Of a stretch of DNA of 64,000 nt, positions 20,704-32,614 are shown in pieces. The stretch is from NCBI GenBank assembly GCA_030770545.1, contig JAUCMP010000028.1, positions 11,985,501 to 12,049,500 on the forward strand. The letters run 5' to 3'. The position numbers and the translations under genes were made by a program. Origin of the DNA: Macropodus opercularis (Eukaryota > Chordata > Actinopteri > Anabantiformes > Osphronemidae). How positions within the stretch are numbered: the stretch's first letter is position 1; each line of letters begins with the position of its first letter. The notes under the pieces are model-generated. The model was not told the origin of the DNA. It saw nothing but the letters and a program-made list of their open reading frames with translations, and did no database searches.

Positions 20704-20894
20704 TGGGGGTGCACCGTTCCCAGAAGCGCTGCAATACCAGGTCGATGCGTGGAGTGGACGGAACAAGCCCCTGTTCCACCTCCCTGCTCCAAAAAGCAAT
20801 TTAATATATGGTCCCCGGGTAGGGGACGTATCAGATATTAAACTGATAAGAACAGATACTACACTTGATCTTAGCCAAAAGGCCGAGAAGCGAT
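20704..20894 (-). ncRNA. U2: U2 snRNA gene, unit 8
   Basis: Carries the GGCTTGTTCCG variant shared with unit 6 but not the second unit 6 change. The stem partner GGAACA now pairs perfectly with TGTTCC. Confidence 0.95.
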
Positions 20895-21544
20895 GACCTG
20901 CATGCTCGTGATGCCAGAGGCCGCCTCTTTTGGGCGCCCCTCGCTGGTCGCGGTGCAGTGTGTTGAACTGGCAGCGAGAAAGCGCCGTCTGCTTAGCACC
21001 GCCCACAGCCGTGCTCTCCTTGCACGCCCCCAGATCTTCCACATGACGATCCACTGCAGGCCCGCTGAGCGTCAGGGCCTGTGCTGACGCGCGTACATGA
21101 CGTTACACCCACACATGGCAACGCATGCGTTTCAAAGCATCGAACCACAAACACACTCACACAGATAGGCTTGTATGCCTATCTGTTTTAATATTGTTTA
21201 CATGAAGTTTTACATGAAGTTACACCCACACATGGCAACGCATGCGTTTCAAAGCATCGAACCACAAACACACTCACACAGATAGGCTTGTATGCCTATC
21301 TGTTTTAATATTGTTTATTATTGGTGTTATTGTCTGTTAAGCACCTTGGACAACTCTGTGTTGGGATGTGGCGCTCTATAAATAAAGTTTGATTGATTGA
21401 TTGATTGACACTCACGCATATAAAGTGACACAGGCAGGACACTCTGCAGCTCTGCGTGCACAAAACGCGAGGCCACGAGAAAGACTTGGGAGGGGTCGTC
21501 TCTCGACGCCGGTGTATTTCTCTGTTACTTTCACAAAACTCTGG

Positions 21545-21666
21545 CGGCTCTGCCGAGGGGCAAAGCCCAGCAAAAATTGACTCAACCCGTCTGAGTTCCT
21601 CTCCACGGAAATCTTTAGTAAAAGGCGAAAGACTTGTGCGTTATGAAGAGAAACCGGAGCGAAGAT
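21545..21666 (-). ncRNA. U5: U5 snRNA gene, unit 9
   Basis: Intact, G variant. The spacer to its left is the short form and has AAGCACCTTGG instead of AAGCGCCTTGG in the retroposon tail. Confidence 0.92.
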
Positions 21667-21838
21667 GGCCCGGGCCTCAAAGCGAAGCAGAGGCCCCTCG
21701 TCTTCCCAGCCACAGCCGTCACGGAAGGCCCAGCTATCGCCGCTTGCTAGGCCCCTCCCCTTGCCCGGAGCCATGCGCCCGATAGGCTCTGTGCAATCAG
21801 AGTGGCTCACGACTAGGCTTTTGTCTTTGACAGCTGAC

Positions 21839-22001
21839 GAGGGGAGAGCGCGAACGCAGTCCCCCACTACCACAAATTATGCAGTCGAGATTCCCGCATT
21901 TGGGGAATTCGCAGGGGTCAGACAGCCGGTGTGCAATGGCTGAGCCTTGCCCTGGGTGAACCACCTTCTTGATCATGGTATCTCCCCTGCCAGGTAAGTA
22001 T
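21839..22001 (-). ncRNA. U1: U1 snRNA gene, unit 9
   Basis: One substitution: CAGGGCAAGGCTC instead of CAGGGCGAGGCTC. The 5' end and Sm site are canonical. Confidence 0.95.
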
Positions 22002-22304
22002 GACTTGCTCCGCTCGCACTCAGGGAGCTCTCTCCGGGACTAACCACGCTCACTGACGGTGCTGACAGTGGGAAGAAGGCAGCTTTGCGGAGCCTACCGG
22101 TCTGCACCAGTTGTACTTTTCAGTAAAGGCTGGCGAACGTTAGTCGCTGTTCTTTCTCTGTCTTGTTGTTTTCTCCCAAAGGGGAGCAAACTTGTCCCAT
22201 CATGCATTGCTGCCTTTTCCCACAGGAAATCCCATAGGCTGGACAGAAGGTGAGCCCGACAGAGCGGAGCGCAATGACAATGGCTTGGCGTTGAACACAG
22301 AGTG

Positions 22305-22495
22305 TGGGGGTGCACCGTTCCCAGAAGCGCTGCAATACCAGGTCGATGCGTGGAGTGGACGGAGCAAGCCCCTGTTCCACCTCCCTGCTCCAAAAAGCAA
22401 TTTAATATATGGTCCCCGGGTAGGGGACGTATCAGATATTAAACTGATAAGAACAGATACTACACTTGATCTTAGCCAAAAGGCCGAGAAGCGAT
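22305..22495 (-). ncRNA. U2: U2 snRNA gene, unit 9
   Basis: Reference sequence. Confidence 0.96.
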
Positions 22496-23162
22496 GACCT
22501 GCATGCTCGTGATGCCAGAGGCCGCCTCTTTTGGGCGCCCCTCGCTGGTCGCGGTGCAGTGTGTTGAACTGGCAGCGAGAAAGCGCCGTCTGCTTAGCAC
22601 CGCCCACAGCCGTGCTCTCCTTGCACGCCCCCAGATCTTCCACATGACGATCCACTGCAGGCCCGCTGAGCGTCAGGGCCTGTGCTGACGCGCGTACATG
22701 ACGTTACACCCACACATGGCAACGCATGCGTTTCAAAGCATCGAACCACAAACACACTCACACAGATAGGCTTGTATGCCTATCTGGCTTGTATGCCTAT
22801 CTGTTTTAATATTGTTTACATGAAGTTTTACATGAAGTTACACCCACACATGGCAACGCATGCGTTTCAAAGCATCGAACCACAAACACACTCACACAGA
22901 TAGGCTTGTATGCCTATCTGTTTTAATATTGTTTATTATTGGTGTTATTGTCTGTTAAGCGCCTTGGACAACTCTGTGTTGGGATGTGGCGCTCTATAAA
23001 TAAAGTTTGATTGATTGATTGATTGACACTCACGCATATAAAGTGACACAGGCAGGACACTCTGCAGCTCTGCGTGCACAAAACGCGAGGCCACGAGAAA
23101 GACTTGGGAGGGGTCGTCTCTCGACGCCGGTGTATTTCTCTGTTACTTTCACAAAACTCTGG

Positions 23163-23284
23163 CGGCTCTGCCGAGGGGCAAAGCCCAGCAAAAATTGACT
23201 CAACCCGTTTGAGTTCCTCTCCACGGAAATCTTTAGTAAAAGGCGAAAGACTTGTGCGTTATGAAGAGAAACCGGAGCGAAGAT
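23163..23284 (-). ncRNA. U5: U5 snRNA gene, unit 10
   Basis: Intact, A variant (as units 2, 12, 13 and 15). Confidence 0.92.
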
Positions 23285-23456
23285 GGCCCGGGCCTCAAAG
23301 CGAAGCAGAGGCCCCTCGTCTTCCCAGCCACAGCCGTCACGGAAGGCCCAGCTATCGCCGCTTGCTAGGCCCCTCCCCTTGCCCGGAGCCATGCGCCCGA
23401 TAGGCTCTGTGCAATCAGAGTGGCTCACGACTAGGCTTTTGTCTTTGACAGCTGAC

Positions 23457-23619
23457 GAGGGGAGAGCGCGAACGCAGTCCCCCACTACCACAAATTATGC
23501 AGTTGAGATTCCCGCATTTGGGGAATTCGCAGGGGTCAGACAGCCGGTGTGCAATGGCTGAGCCTCGCCCTGGGTGAACCACCTTCTTGATCATGGTATC
23601 TCCCCTGCCAGGTAAGTAT
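23457..23619 (-). ncRNA. U1: U1 snRNA gene, unit 10
   Basis: One substitution just 5' of the Sm region: ATCTCAACTGC instead of ATCTCGACTGC. Confidence 0.95.
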
Positions 23620-23922
23620 GACTTGCTCCGCTCGCACTCAGGGAGCTCTCTCCGGGACTAACCACGCTCACTGACGGTGCTGACAGTGGGAAGAAGGCAG
23701 CTTTGCGGAGCCTGCCGGTCTGCACCAGTTGTACTTTTCAGTAAAGGTTGGCGAACGTTAGTCGCTGTTCTTTCTCTGTCTTGTTGTTTTCTCCCAAAGG
23801 GGAGCAAACTTGTCCCATCATGCATTGCTGCCTTTTCCCACAGGAAATCCCATAGGCTGGACAGAAGGTGAGCCCGACAGAGCGGAGCGCAATGACAATG
23901 GCTTGGCGTTGAACACAGAGTG

Positions 23923-24113
23923 TGGGGGTGCACCGTTCCCAGAAGCGCTGCAATACCAGGTCGATGCGTGGAGTGGACGGAGCAAGCCCCTGTTCCACCT
24001 ACCTGCTCCAAAAAGCAATTTAATATATGGTCCCCGGGTAGGGGACGTATCAGATATTAAACTGATAAGAACAGATACTACACTTGATCTTAGCCAAAAG
24101 GCCGAGAAGCGAT
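23923..24113 (-). ncRNA. U2: U2 snRNA gene, unit 10
   Basis: One substitution in stem-loop III: GCAGGTAGGTGG instead of GCAGGGAGGTGG. Confidence 0.95.
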
Positions 24114-24780
24114 GACCTGCATGCTCGTGATGCCAGAGGCCGCCTCTTTTGGGCGCCCCTCGCTGGTCGCGGTGCAGTGTGTTGAACTGGCAGCGAGAAA
24201 GCGCCGTCTGCTTAGCACCGCCCACAGCCGTGCTCTCCTTGCACGCCCCCAGATCTTCCACATGACGATCCACTGCAGGCCCGCTGAGCGTCAGGGCCTG
24301 TGCTGACGCGCGTACATGACGTTACACCCACACATGGCAACGCATGCGTTTCAAAGCATCGAACCACAAACACACTCACACAGATAGGCTTGTATGCCTA
24401 TCTGGCTTGTATGCCTATCTGTTTTAATATTGTTTACATGAAGTTTTACATGAAGTTACACCCACACATGGCAACGCATGCGTTTCAAAGCATCGAACCA
24501 CTAACACACTCACACAGATAGGCTTGTATGCCTATCTGTTTTAATATTGTTTATTATTGGTGTTATTGTCTGTTAAGCGCCTTGGACAACTCTGTGTTGG
24601 GATGTGGCGCTCTATAAATAAAGTTTGATTGATTGATTGATTGACACTCACGCATATAAAGTGACACAGGCAGGACACTCTGCAGCTCTGCGTGCACAAA
24701 ACGCGAGGCCACGAGAAAGACTTGGGAGGGGTCGTCTCTCGACGCCGGTGTATTTCTCTGTTACTTTCACAAAACTCTGG

Positions 24781-24902
24781 CGGCTCTGCCGAGGGGCAAA
24801 GCCCAGCAAAAATTGACTCAACCCGTCTGAGTTCCTCTCCACGGAAATCTTTAGTAAAAGGCGAAAGACTTGTGCGTTATGAAGAGAAACCGGAGCGAAG
24901 AT
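24781..24902 (-). ncRNA. U5: U5 snRNA gene, unit 11
   Basis: Intact, G variant. Confidence 0.92.
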
Positions 24903-25074
24903 GGCCCGGGCCTCAAAGCGAAGCAGAGGCCCCTCGTCTTCCCAGCCACAGCCGTCACGGAAGGCCCAGCTATCGCCGCTTGCTAGGCCCCTCCCCTTGC
25001 CCGGAGCCATGCGCCCGATAGGCTCTGTGCAATCAGAGTGGCTCACGACTAGGCTTTTGTCTTTGACAGCTGAC

Positions 25075-25237
25075 GAGGGGAGAGCGCGAACGCAGTCCCC
25101 CACTACCACAAATTATGCAGTCGAGATTCCCGCATTTGGGGAATTCGCAGGGGTCAGACAGCCGGTGTGCAATGGCTGAGCCTCGCCCTGGGTGAACCAC
25201 CTTCTTGATCATGGTATCTCCCCTGCCAGGTAAGTAT
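25075..25237 (-). ncRNA. U1: U1 snRNA gene, unit 11
   Basis: Reference sequence. Confidence 0.96.
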
Positions 25238-25540
25238 GACTTGCTCCGCTCGCACTCAGGGAGCTCTCTCCGGGACTAACCACGCTCACTGACGGTGCTG
25301 ACAGTGGGAAGAAGGCAGCTTTGCGGAGCCTACCGGTCTGCACCAGTTGTACTTTTCAGTAAAGGCTGGCGAACGTTAGTCGCTGTTCTTTCTCTGTCTT
25401 GTTGTTTTCTCCCAAAGGGGAGCAAACTTGTCCCATCATGCATTGCTGCCTTTTCCCACAGGAAATCCCATAGGCTGGACAGAAGGTGAGCCCGACAGAG
25501 CGGAGCGCAATGACAACGGCTTGGCGTTGAACACAGAGTG

Positions 25541-25731
25541 TGGGGGTGCACCGTTCCCAGAAGCGCTGCAATACCAGGTCGATGCGTGGAGTGGACGGAG
25601 CAAGCCCCTGTTCCACCTCCCTGCTCCAAAAAGCAATTTAATATATGGTCCCCGGGTAGGGGACGTATCAGATATTAAACTGATAAGAACAGATACTACA
25701 CTTGATCTTAGCCAAAAGGCCGAGAAGCGAT
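25541..25731 (-). ncRNA. U2: U2 snRNA gene, unit 11
   Basis: Reference sequence. The 3' flank has the CAACGGC form also seen in units 6 and 8. Confidence 0.96.
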
Positions 25732-26398
25732 GACCTGCATGCTCGTGATGCCAGAGGCCGCCTCTTTTGGGCGCCCCTCGCTGGTCGCGGTGCAGTGTGT
25801 TGAACTGGCAGCGAGAAAGCGCCGTCTGCTTAGCACCGCCCACAGCCGTGCTCTCCTTGCACGCCCCCAGATCTTCCACATGACGATCCACTGCAGGCCC
25901 GCTGAGCGTCAGGGCCTGTGCTGACGCGCGTACATGACGTTACACCCACACATGGCAACGCATGCGTTTCAAAGCATCGAACCACAAACACACTCACACA
26001 GATAGGCTTGTATGCCTATCTGGCTTGTATGCCTATCTGTTTTAATATTGTTTACATGAAGTTTTACATGAAGTTACACCCACACATGGCAACGCATGCG
26101 TTTCAAAGCATCGAACCACAAACACACTCACACAGATAGGCTTGTATGCCTATCTGTTTTAATATTGTTTATTATTGGTGTTATTGTCTGTTAAGCGCCT
26201 TGGACAACTCTGTGTTGGGATGTGGCGCTCTATAAATAAAGTTTGATTGATTGATTGATTGACACTCACGCATATAAAGTGACACAGGCAGGACACTCTG
26301 CAGCTCTGCGTGCACAAAACGCGAGGCCACGAGAAAGACTTGGGAGGGGTCGTCTCTCGACGCCGGTGTATTTCTCTGTTACTTTCACAAAACTCTGG

Positions 26399-26520
26399 CG
26401 GCTCTGCCGAGGGGCAAAGCCCAGCAAAAATTGACTCAACCCGTTTGAGTTCCTCTCCACGGAAATCTTTAGTAAAAGGCGAAAGACTTGTGCGTTATGA
26501 AGAGAAACCGGAGCGAAGAT
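26399..26520 (-). ncRNA. U5: U5 snRNA gene, unit 12
   Basis: Intact, A variant. Confidence 0.92.
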
Positions 26521-26692
26521 GGCCCGGGCCTCAAAGCGAAGCAGAGGCCCCTCGTCTTCCCAGCCACAGCCGTCACGGAAGGCCCAGCTATCGCCGCTTG
26601 CTAGGCCCCTCCCCTTGCCCGGAGCCATGCGCCCGATAGGCTCTGTGCAATCAGAGTGGCTCACGACTAGGCTTTTGTCTTTGACAGCTGAC

Positions 26693-26855
26693 GAGGGGAG
26701 AGCGCGAACGCAGTCCCCCACTACCACAAATTATGCAGTCGAGATTCCCGCATTTGGGGAATTCGCAGGGGTCAGACAGCCGGTGTGCAATGGCTGAGCC
26801 TCGCCCTGGGTGAACCACCTTCTTGATCATGGTATCTCCCCTGCCAGGTAAGTAT
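26693..26855 (-). ncRNA. U1: U1 snRNA gene, unit 12
   Basis: Reference sequence. Confidence 0.96.
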
Positions 26856-27158
26856 GACTTGCTCCGCTCGCACTCAGGGAGCTCTCTCCGGGACTAACCA
26901 CGCTCACTGACGGTGCTGACAGTGGGAAGAAGGCAGCTTTGCGGAGCCTACCGGTCTGCACCAGTTGTACTTTTCAGTAAAGGCTGGCGAACGTTAGTCG
27001 CTGTTCTTTCTCTGTCTTGTTGTTTTCTCCCAAAGGGGAGCAAACTTGTCCCATCATGCATTGCTGCCTTTTCCCACAGGAAATCCCATAGGCTGGACAG
27101 AAGGTGAGCCCGACAGAGCGGAGCGCAATGACAATGGCTTGGCGTTGAACACAGAGTG

Positions 27159-27349
27159 TGGGGGTGCACCGTTCCCAGAAGCGCTGCAATACCAGGTCGA
27201 TGCGTGGAGTGGACGGAGCAAGCCCCTGTTCCACCTCCCTGCTCCAAAAAGCAATTTAATATATGGTCCCCGGGTAGGGGACGTATCAGATATTAAACTG
27301 ATAAGAACAGATACTACACTTGATCTTAGCCAAAAGGCCGAGAAGCGAT
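27159..27349 (-). ncRNA. U2: U2 snRNA gene, unit 12
   Basis: Reference sequence. Confidence 0.96.
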
Positions 27350-28016
27350 GACCTGCATGCTCGTGATGCCAGAGGCCGCCTCTTTTGGGCGCCCCTCGCT
27401 GGTCGCGGTGCAGTGTGTTGAACTGGCAGCGAGAAAGCGCCGTCTGCTTAGCACCGCCCACAGCCGTGCTCTCCTTGCACGCCCCCAGATCTTCCACATG
27501 ACGATCCACTGCAGGCCCGCTGAGCGTCAGGGCCTGTGCTGACGCGCGTACATGACGTTACACCCACACATGGCAACGCATGCGTTTCAAAGCATCGAAC
27601 CACAAACACACTCACACAGATAGGCTTGTATGCCTATCTGGCTTGTATGCCTATCTGTTTTAATATTGTTTACATGAAGTTTTACATGAAGTTACACCCA
27701 CACATGGCAACGCATGCGTTTCAAAGCATCGAACCACAAACACACTCACACAGATAGGCTTGTATGCCTATCTGTTTTAATATTGTTTATTATTGGTGTT
27801 ATTGTCTGTTAAGCGCCTTGGACAACTCTGTGTTGGGATGTGGCGCTCTATAAATAAAGTTTGATTGATTGATTGATTGACACTCACGCATATAAAGTGA
27901 CACAGGCAGGACACTCTGCAGCTCTGCGTGCACAAAACGCGAGGCCACGAGAAAGACTTGGGAGGGGTCGTCTCTCGACGCCGGTGTATTTCTCTGTTAG
28001 TTTCACAAAACTCTGG

Positions 28017-28138
28017 CGGCTCTGCCGAGGGGCAAAGCCCAGCAAAAATTGACTCAACCCGTTTGAGTTCCTCTCCACGGAAATCTTTAGTAAAAGGCGA
28101 AAGACTTGTGCGTTATGAAGAGAAACCGGAGCGAAGAT
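28017..28138 (-). ncRNA. U5: U5 snRNA gene, unit 13
   Basis: A variant, gene body intact. Its 3' box reads GTTTTGTGAAACTAACAG, a G-to-C change inside the conserved AAAR block, which may weaken 3' end formation. Confidence 0.9.
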
Positions 28139-28310
28139 GGCCCGGGCCTCAAAGCGAAGCAGAGGCCCCTCGTCTTCCCAGCCACAGCCGTCACGGAAGG
28201 CCCAGCTATCGCCGCTTGCTAGGCCCCTCCCCTTGCCCGGAGCCATGCGCCCGATAGGCTCTGTGCAATCAGAGTGGCTCACGACTAGGCTTTTGTCTTT
28301 GACAGCTGAC

Positions 28311-28473
28311 GAGGGGAGAGCGCGAACGCAGTCCCCCACTACCACAAATTATGCAGTCGAGATTCCCGCATTTGGGGAATTCGCAGGGGTCAGACAGCCG
28401 GTGTGCAATGGCTGAGCCTCGCCCTGGGTGAACCACCTTCTTGATCATGGTATCTCCCCTGCCAGGTAAATAT
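28311..28473 (-). ncRNA. U1: U1 snRNA gene with altered 5'-splice-site recognition sequence, unit 13
   Basis: The 5' end reads ATATTTACCTG instead of ATACTTACCTG, a C-to-T change at nt 4, which pairs with position +5 of the 5' splice site. The RNA would prefer GUAAA over GUAAG. The rest of the gene, PSE and distal element match the other copies, so it is plausibly expressed. It is the only U1 copy in the array with a changed 5' end. The same unit carries Keno C in its U2. Confidence 0.93.
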
Positions 28474-28776
28474 GACTTGCTCCGCTCGCACTCAGGGAGC
28501 TCTCTCCGGGACTAACCACGCTCACTGACGGTGCTGACAGTGGGAAGAAGGCAGCTTTGCGGAGCCTGCCGGTCTGCACCAGTTGTACTTTTCAGTAAAG
28601 GCTGGCGAACGTTAGTCGCTGTTCTTTCTCTGTCTTGTTGTTTTCTCCCAAAGGGGAGCAAACTTGTCCCATCATGCATTGCTGCCTTTTCCCACAGGAA
28701 ATCCCATAGGCTGGACAGAAGGTGAGCCCGACAGAGCGGAGCGCAATGACAATGGCTTGGCGTTGAACACAGAGTG

Positions 28777-28928
28777 TGGGGGTGCACCGTTCCCAGAAGC
28801 GCTGCAATACCAGGTCGATGCGTGGAGTGGACGGAGCAAGCCCCGTTCCACCTCCCTGCTCCAAAAAGCAATTTAATATATGGTCCCCGGGTAGGGGACG
28901 TATCAGATATTAAACTGATAAGAACAGA
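28777..28928 (-). pseudogene. U2: U2 snRNA nt 39-191, 3' flank of Keno C (unit 13)
   Basis: U2 resumes at nt 39 after the Keno C poly(A). One base is missing compared with the other copies (GGAACGGGGC instead of GGAACAGGGGC). Confidence 0.93.
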
Positions 28929-29134
28929 TTTTTTTTTTTTTTTTTTTTTTTTTTAACAGATTTCACTTTATTTTTACAACACAGAACAATATGTAAACCC
29001 AAACCAAACAACAATAAAACAAAACAACAAAAATAACAGACATATCAAAAAACCTTAAGAACATAAAGCACAAATACACAGGGATGTTACCCGTACCAAT
29101 CATTATGTCCACAAAAAACATTCCATATACACCT

Positions 29135-32100
29135 CTACAATCTCCCTAAACCATCTTTCCATTTTTCTTTCGCCGCATGATATCCCCACCGTTCCACGTC
29201 CCACCTCATTCTTTCTGCGACATCCCATTCCACCTTTTTCATAACCACCCCCACTGTGACCTGTTTCCCACTCTTAACTAACTCCTGCCGCGCCAACCAC
29301 AAACCCCTTTTGTACAAACTCAACATCAACCACAGCAGACAAGTCACCTGTGACCCCAATACCATTCCATCCCCTTTCTCCACCACTGCCCATGACAACA
29401 CCAAATTCCCCCCAAATCTCTTTAACACACCCTCGACCCTTGCCCACACCACCCTAGCAAAATTACAATCCCACATAACGTGCCGCACCGTTTCTACACC
29501 TGCACATGCTGCCCGCGGACACAGAGGTGTTCGACTTAGCCCATGCCTATGCATCTTCTCCCGAACCGGGAGGCAGTTGTGTAAGCACAGCCAATTGAGG
29601 TCCTTCAGGCCATTGTCCAGTTCTGCCATTTGGGCCAGCTGCCATGTAGCAGAGGGCACCCGCAATAAAGGCAGCTGAGCGACCTTCTCTCTGATTGCTC
29701 TGTACAAACTCCGCTGATCCCTCCAAATTCCCTCCTTCAGCGTCTCTGGGTGCAGCTTTAGCCATTGAGCAGCATACTCAAAATGCCAAGGCCGCTGCTC
29801 AGACCGCGGCCCTGCATTTGACCATGGGACGAGGCCCCTAACAGAATACGAAAAGAAATAACGCAGGCCGCAAACAAACGGATGTGACCCCCCCAAAACC
29901 ACCCCTTGTAACAAGGATGTCATAAAGATTACGTCCAATTTCAAAGGAAAATCTGGGACATCCCTGCCTCCATCCTCTATCCCAGCCAACATACATTTCC
30001 TAGCCACCCATTCATACCTCCCGCCCCACAAGAAATCAAAAACATGGCGAGTCAAATATCGCCTCATGCTCTTTGGCAAAGGATAAACATAAGCCAAGTG
30101 AAGCAACGATGACAGCACATCAGCCTTAAGCACCAGGATTTTCCCCACCAACGTCAACCTCCTAGACTTCCACAGAGCTAGCTTAGTTACAGCTCGGGCC
30201 AATGTCTTTGTCCAGTTTAGCGAAGCACAATTAGAGACGTCAAACAAAACCCCCAGGATCCTTATTGAACCCTGACACACCTGCAGGCCCCCTGGGGCAT
30301 CCACACGCTTCTTCCACCGGCCGAAAAACTTCACTTTGCTCTTATGGAGGTTCAGCCGAGAGCCCGACACCCTCCCAAACTGCTGGAATATCTCCAACGC
30401 TTGCACTAGGCTACAGTCATCATCCAGCAGCAGCGTTGTGTCATCCGCATACTGCGATACCTTTATCCGCTCCCCCCCACCCCCTGGGACCAAAGCCCCC
30501 CTCACCCCCACTTCTGCCCTAATAGCTGCCGCCACAGGTTCCATATACAATACAAAAAGCAACGGAGACAGAGGGCAGCCCTGCCTCACCCCAGACCGCA
30601 CTACAAACTCCCCACTCAGATTCCCATTCACCCCTACCACACTGCTCGCACCAACATATAGCGACTCCAACCACCTGACAAAAACATCACCGAACCCCAT
30701 TCCCTTCAGAACCTTAAACAGAAAACCCCAGTGAACCCTGTCGAAAGCCTTTGCCTGGTCCAAACCCACCACCATAAGCGGCATGTTTCTATCCTCCACC
30801 CAAGCTGTGATATCCCTAATCAATTGAAGGTTCTGACGTATCGACCGACCCACCACCCCACATGTCTGATCCATATGAACCGCACCCGGTAAGACTGCAC
30901 CAAGACGATTAGCCAAAGCCTTAGTCAAAAGTTTGTAGTCGACGCTCAGCATTGTCAAAGGCCGCCAATTTTGCAAATCCATCTCATCCCCATCCTTATA
31001 CAGCAACGAAATTACCCCAACCTTAAAAGTTTTCCCCCACTCCCCCACCTGCAGCCCCTCCGACAGAACTTCCAGAAGGGCAGGCCCCAAGCAATCCCAA
31101 AACATAGCATAAAACTCAACTGGCAGCCCATCAATGCCCGGAACCTTGCCACGTTTCATCCCCGCAAGTGCTTTTGTCAACTCTGCTAACAATAAAGGGG
31201 CACCCAAAGCTGCCGCCTGCTCCGGGGACACCCGATTCCCCACTAAGTCAACAAAACCACCGAGCCCCTCCACCTCTACCGTGATTCCCTCATAAAAACC
31301 ACGGTAGTAATGTGCAACAGCCTCTACCATGCCGTCTGCGTGTGTCACAACCTTCCCACTACCCAACCGTACCCCCTTAAACACCCTACGTACCCTAGCC
31401 GCACGCACCGAGGCAAAAAACTGTGCCGTGCATTTTTCATTCCACTCCCCAAATTCTTTCCTTTTTGTGGAGAGAAAAGCCCTCGCCCGGTTCTCATAAG
31501 CCATCCTTAGCTGATCCTTAATCCGTCCCTGCTCCCCTTCATCCAAACCCCCCCCAGAATTGGCTAAAACCTGCCCCCATTCCAAAAGCCTTTGCAGCTC
31601 CCGCTCCGCTGCCCTCTTGACCCTAGCTCTACGCTTTGAATACTCAATGCAAAAAAGCCTAACTCGTCGTTTCACCTCATCCCACCAACCCGCCGCGGTG
31701 CCACTTATTGGCCGAAGACACAAGAGACCCTGCAGGAAAGACCTACACTCTGTCCTAAATGCCTTCTCCCTTAGAATGCTACAATTCAATTTCCAATAAC
31801 CCGGCCCAAACACCGGATCCCCCATTACCCCCTGAAACACCAGGCCACAGTGGTCAGAAAAAAAAGAAGGCACCACATTCCCACACTCCAAAACCATGGA
31901 CCGGGTGAACAAAATATAATCCAAACGGCTGGACATCCCTCTGGTGTTACGCCACGTGGGCCCCACCAGACCCGGCCTCACCATATGACCCCCATCGACC
32001 AAGCCGAGTGAAATGAGTGGAGCCAACCACCCACCACCACCCCCCGGGACCTCATTCCAGTCCCCCCCCAGTATAATAGTCCTATTTGTTGCACAGTGAG

Positions 32101-32488
32101 GAATCAAATCCTCGACCATTTTCAACCTCTCTGCCCGCACCTGTGACCCATACACCACCATGACCCGAAAACTGGAACCACCATATTCTAAATCAGCCCC
32201 CATCACCCTGCCTTGTATCACGACAAAAGAGCGTTCAACTCGTACCCCTCTTCCAAACAATATACCCACACCCGATGAGTGGACCCCCCCAACACTCCAC
32301 ACTGACCCCCCCACACCACCCCAATCCCTCCCAAATCGCTCCACATCCTGCCTATCCCGCAAATGAGTTTCCTGTAGAAAACACACAGATAATTTCTGAC
32401 CCCTTATGAACTCAAACACAGCCGCTCGCTTTAAGTGATCTCGCAAACCTCTGACATTAAACGTACCCACTCTTATAAACTGCACCAT
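29135..32488 (-). CDS. Keno C ORF2: APE endonuclease / reverse transcriptase
   Basis: About 1117 residues from the ATG at 32488 (MVQFIRVGTFNVRG). The frame is open 33 codons further upstream, but that stretch is a hydrophobic run with no counterpart in A or B, so I treat it as inter-ORF sequence. Endonuclease motifs FLQETH, GGDWNE and SDHCG are present, as are RT motifs NWRPLTML, GLDQAKAFD, SGVRQGCPLSP and YADDTTLLL and the C-terminal Cys/His cluster (CLHNC, CPRAAC). No disabling change is seen. It is A/T-richer than A and B, consistent with a separate lineage. Confidence 0.92.
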   Translation of the reverse strand: MVQFIRVGTFNVRGLRDHLKRAAVFEFIRGQKLSVCFLQETHLRDRQDVERFGRDWGGVGGSVWSVGGVHSSGVGILFGRGVRVERSFVVIQGRVMGADLEYGGSSFRVMVVYGSQVRAERLKMVEDLIPHCATNRTIILGGDWNEVPGGGGGWLAPLISLGLVDGGHMVRPGLVGPTWRNTRGMSSRLDYILFTRSMVLECGNVVPSFFSDHCGLVFQGVMGDPVFGPGYWKLNCSILREKAFRTECRSFLQGLLCLRPISGTAAGWWDEVKRRVRLFCIEYSKRRARVKRAAERELQRLLEWGQVLANSGGGLDEGEQGRIKDQLRMAYENRARAFLSTKRKEFGEWNEKCTAQFFASVRAARVRRVFKGVRLGSGKVVTHADGMVEAVAHYYRGFYEGITVEVEGLGGFVDLVGNRVSPEQAAALGAPLLLAELTKALAGMKRGKVPGIDGLPVEFYAMFWDCLGPALLEVLSEGLQVGEWGKTFKVGVISLLYKDGDEMDLQNWRPLTMLSVDYKLLTKALANRLGAVLPGAVHMDQTCGVVGRSIRQNLQLIRDITAWVEDRNMPLMVVGLDQAKAFDRVHWGFLFKVLKGMGFGDVFVRWLESLYVGASSVVGVNGNLSGEFVVRSGVRQGCPLSPLLFVLYMEPVAAAIRAEVGVRGALVPGGGGERIKVSQYADDTTLLLDDDCSLVQALEIFQQFGRVSGSRLNLHKSKVKFFGRWKKRVDAPGGLQVCQGSIRILGVLFDVSNCASLNWTKTLARAVTKLALWKSRRLTLVGKILVLKADVLSSLLHLAYVYPLPKSMRRYLTRHVFDFLWGGRYEWVARKCMLAGIEDGGRDVPDFPLKLDVIFMTSLLQGVVLGGSHPFVCGLRYFFSYSVRGLVPWSNAGPRSEQRPWHFEYAAQWLKLHPETLKEGIWRDQRSLYRAIREKVAQLPLLRVPSATWQLAQMAELDNGLKDLNWLCLHNCLPVREKMHRHGLSRTPLCPRAACAGVETVRHVMWDCNFARVVWARVEGVLKRFGGNLVLSWAVVEKGDGMVLGSQVTCLLWLMLSLYKRGLWLARQELVKSGKQVTVGVVMKKVEWDVAERMRWDVERWGYHAAKEKWKDGLGRL

Positions 32489-32614
32489 GAGAACAAACAA
32501 GAACAAAAACAAACCAAAAAAACTAAAAACAAACAAAAAAACCACCTCCATCCACACCCGTACAGCCCCATATTGCAGCCAAAACACACAAAATCTTTGT
32601 CAGCATCATTAACA

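Noticed and set aside
29135..32587. 33-residue hydrophobic N-terminal extension of Keno C ORF2 as a membrane anchor
   Set aside because: It precedes the ATG equivalent to the starts of A and B, is T-rich inter-ORF sequence and has no counterpart in the other copies.
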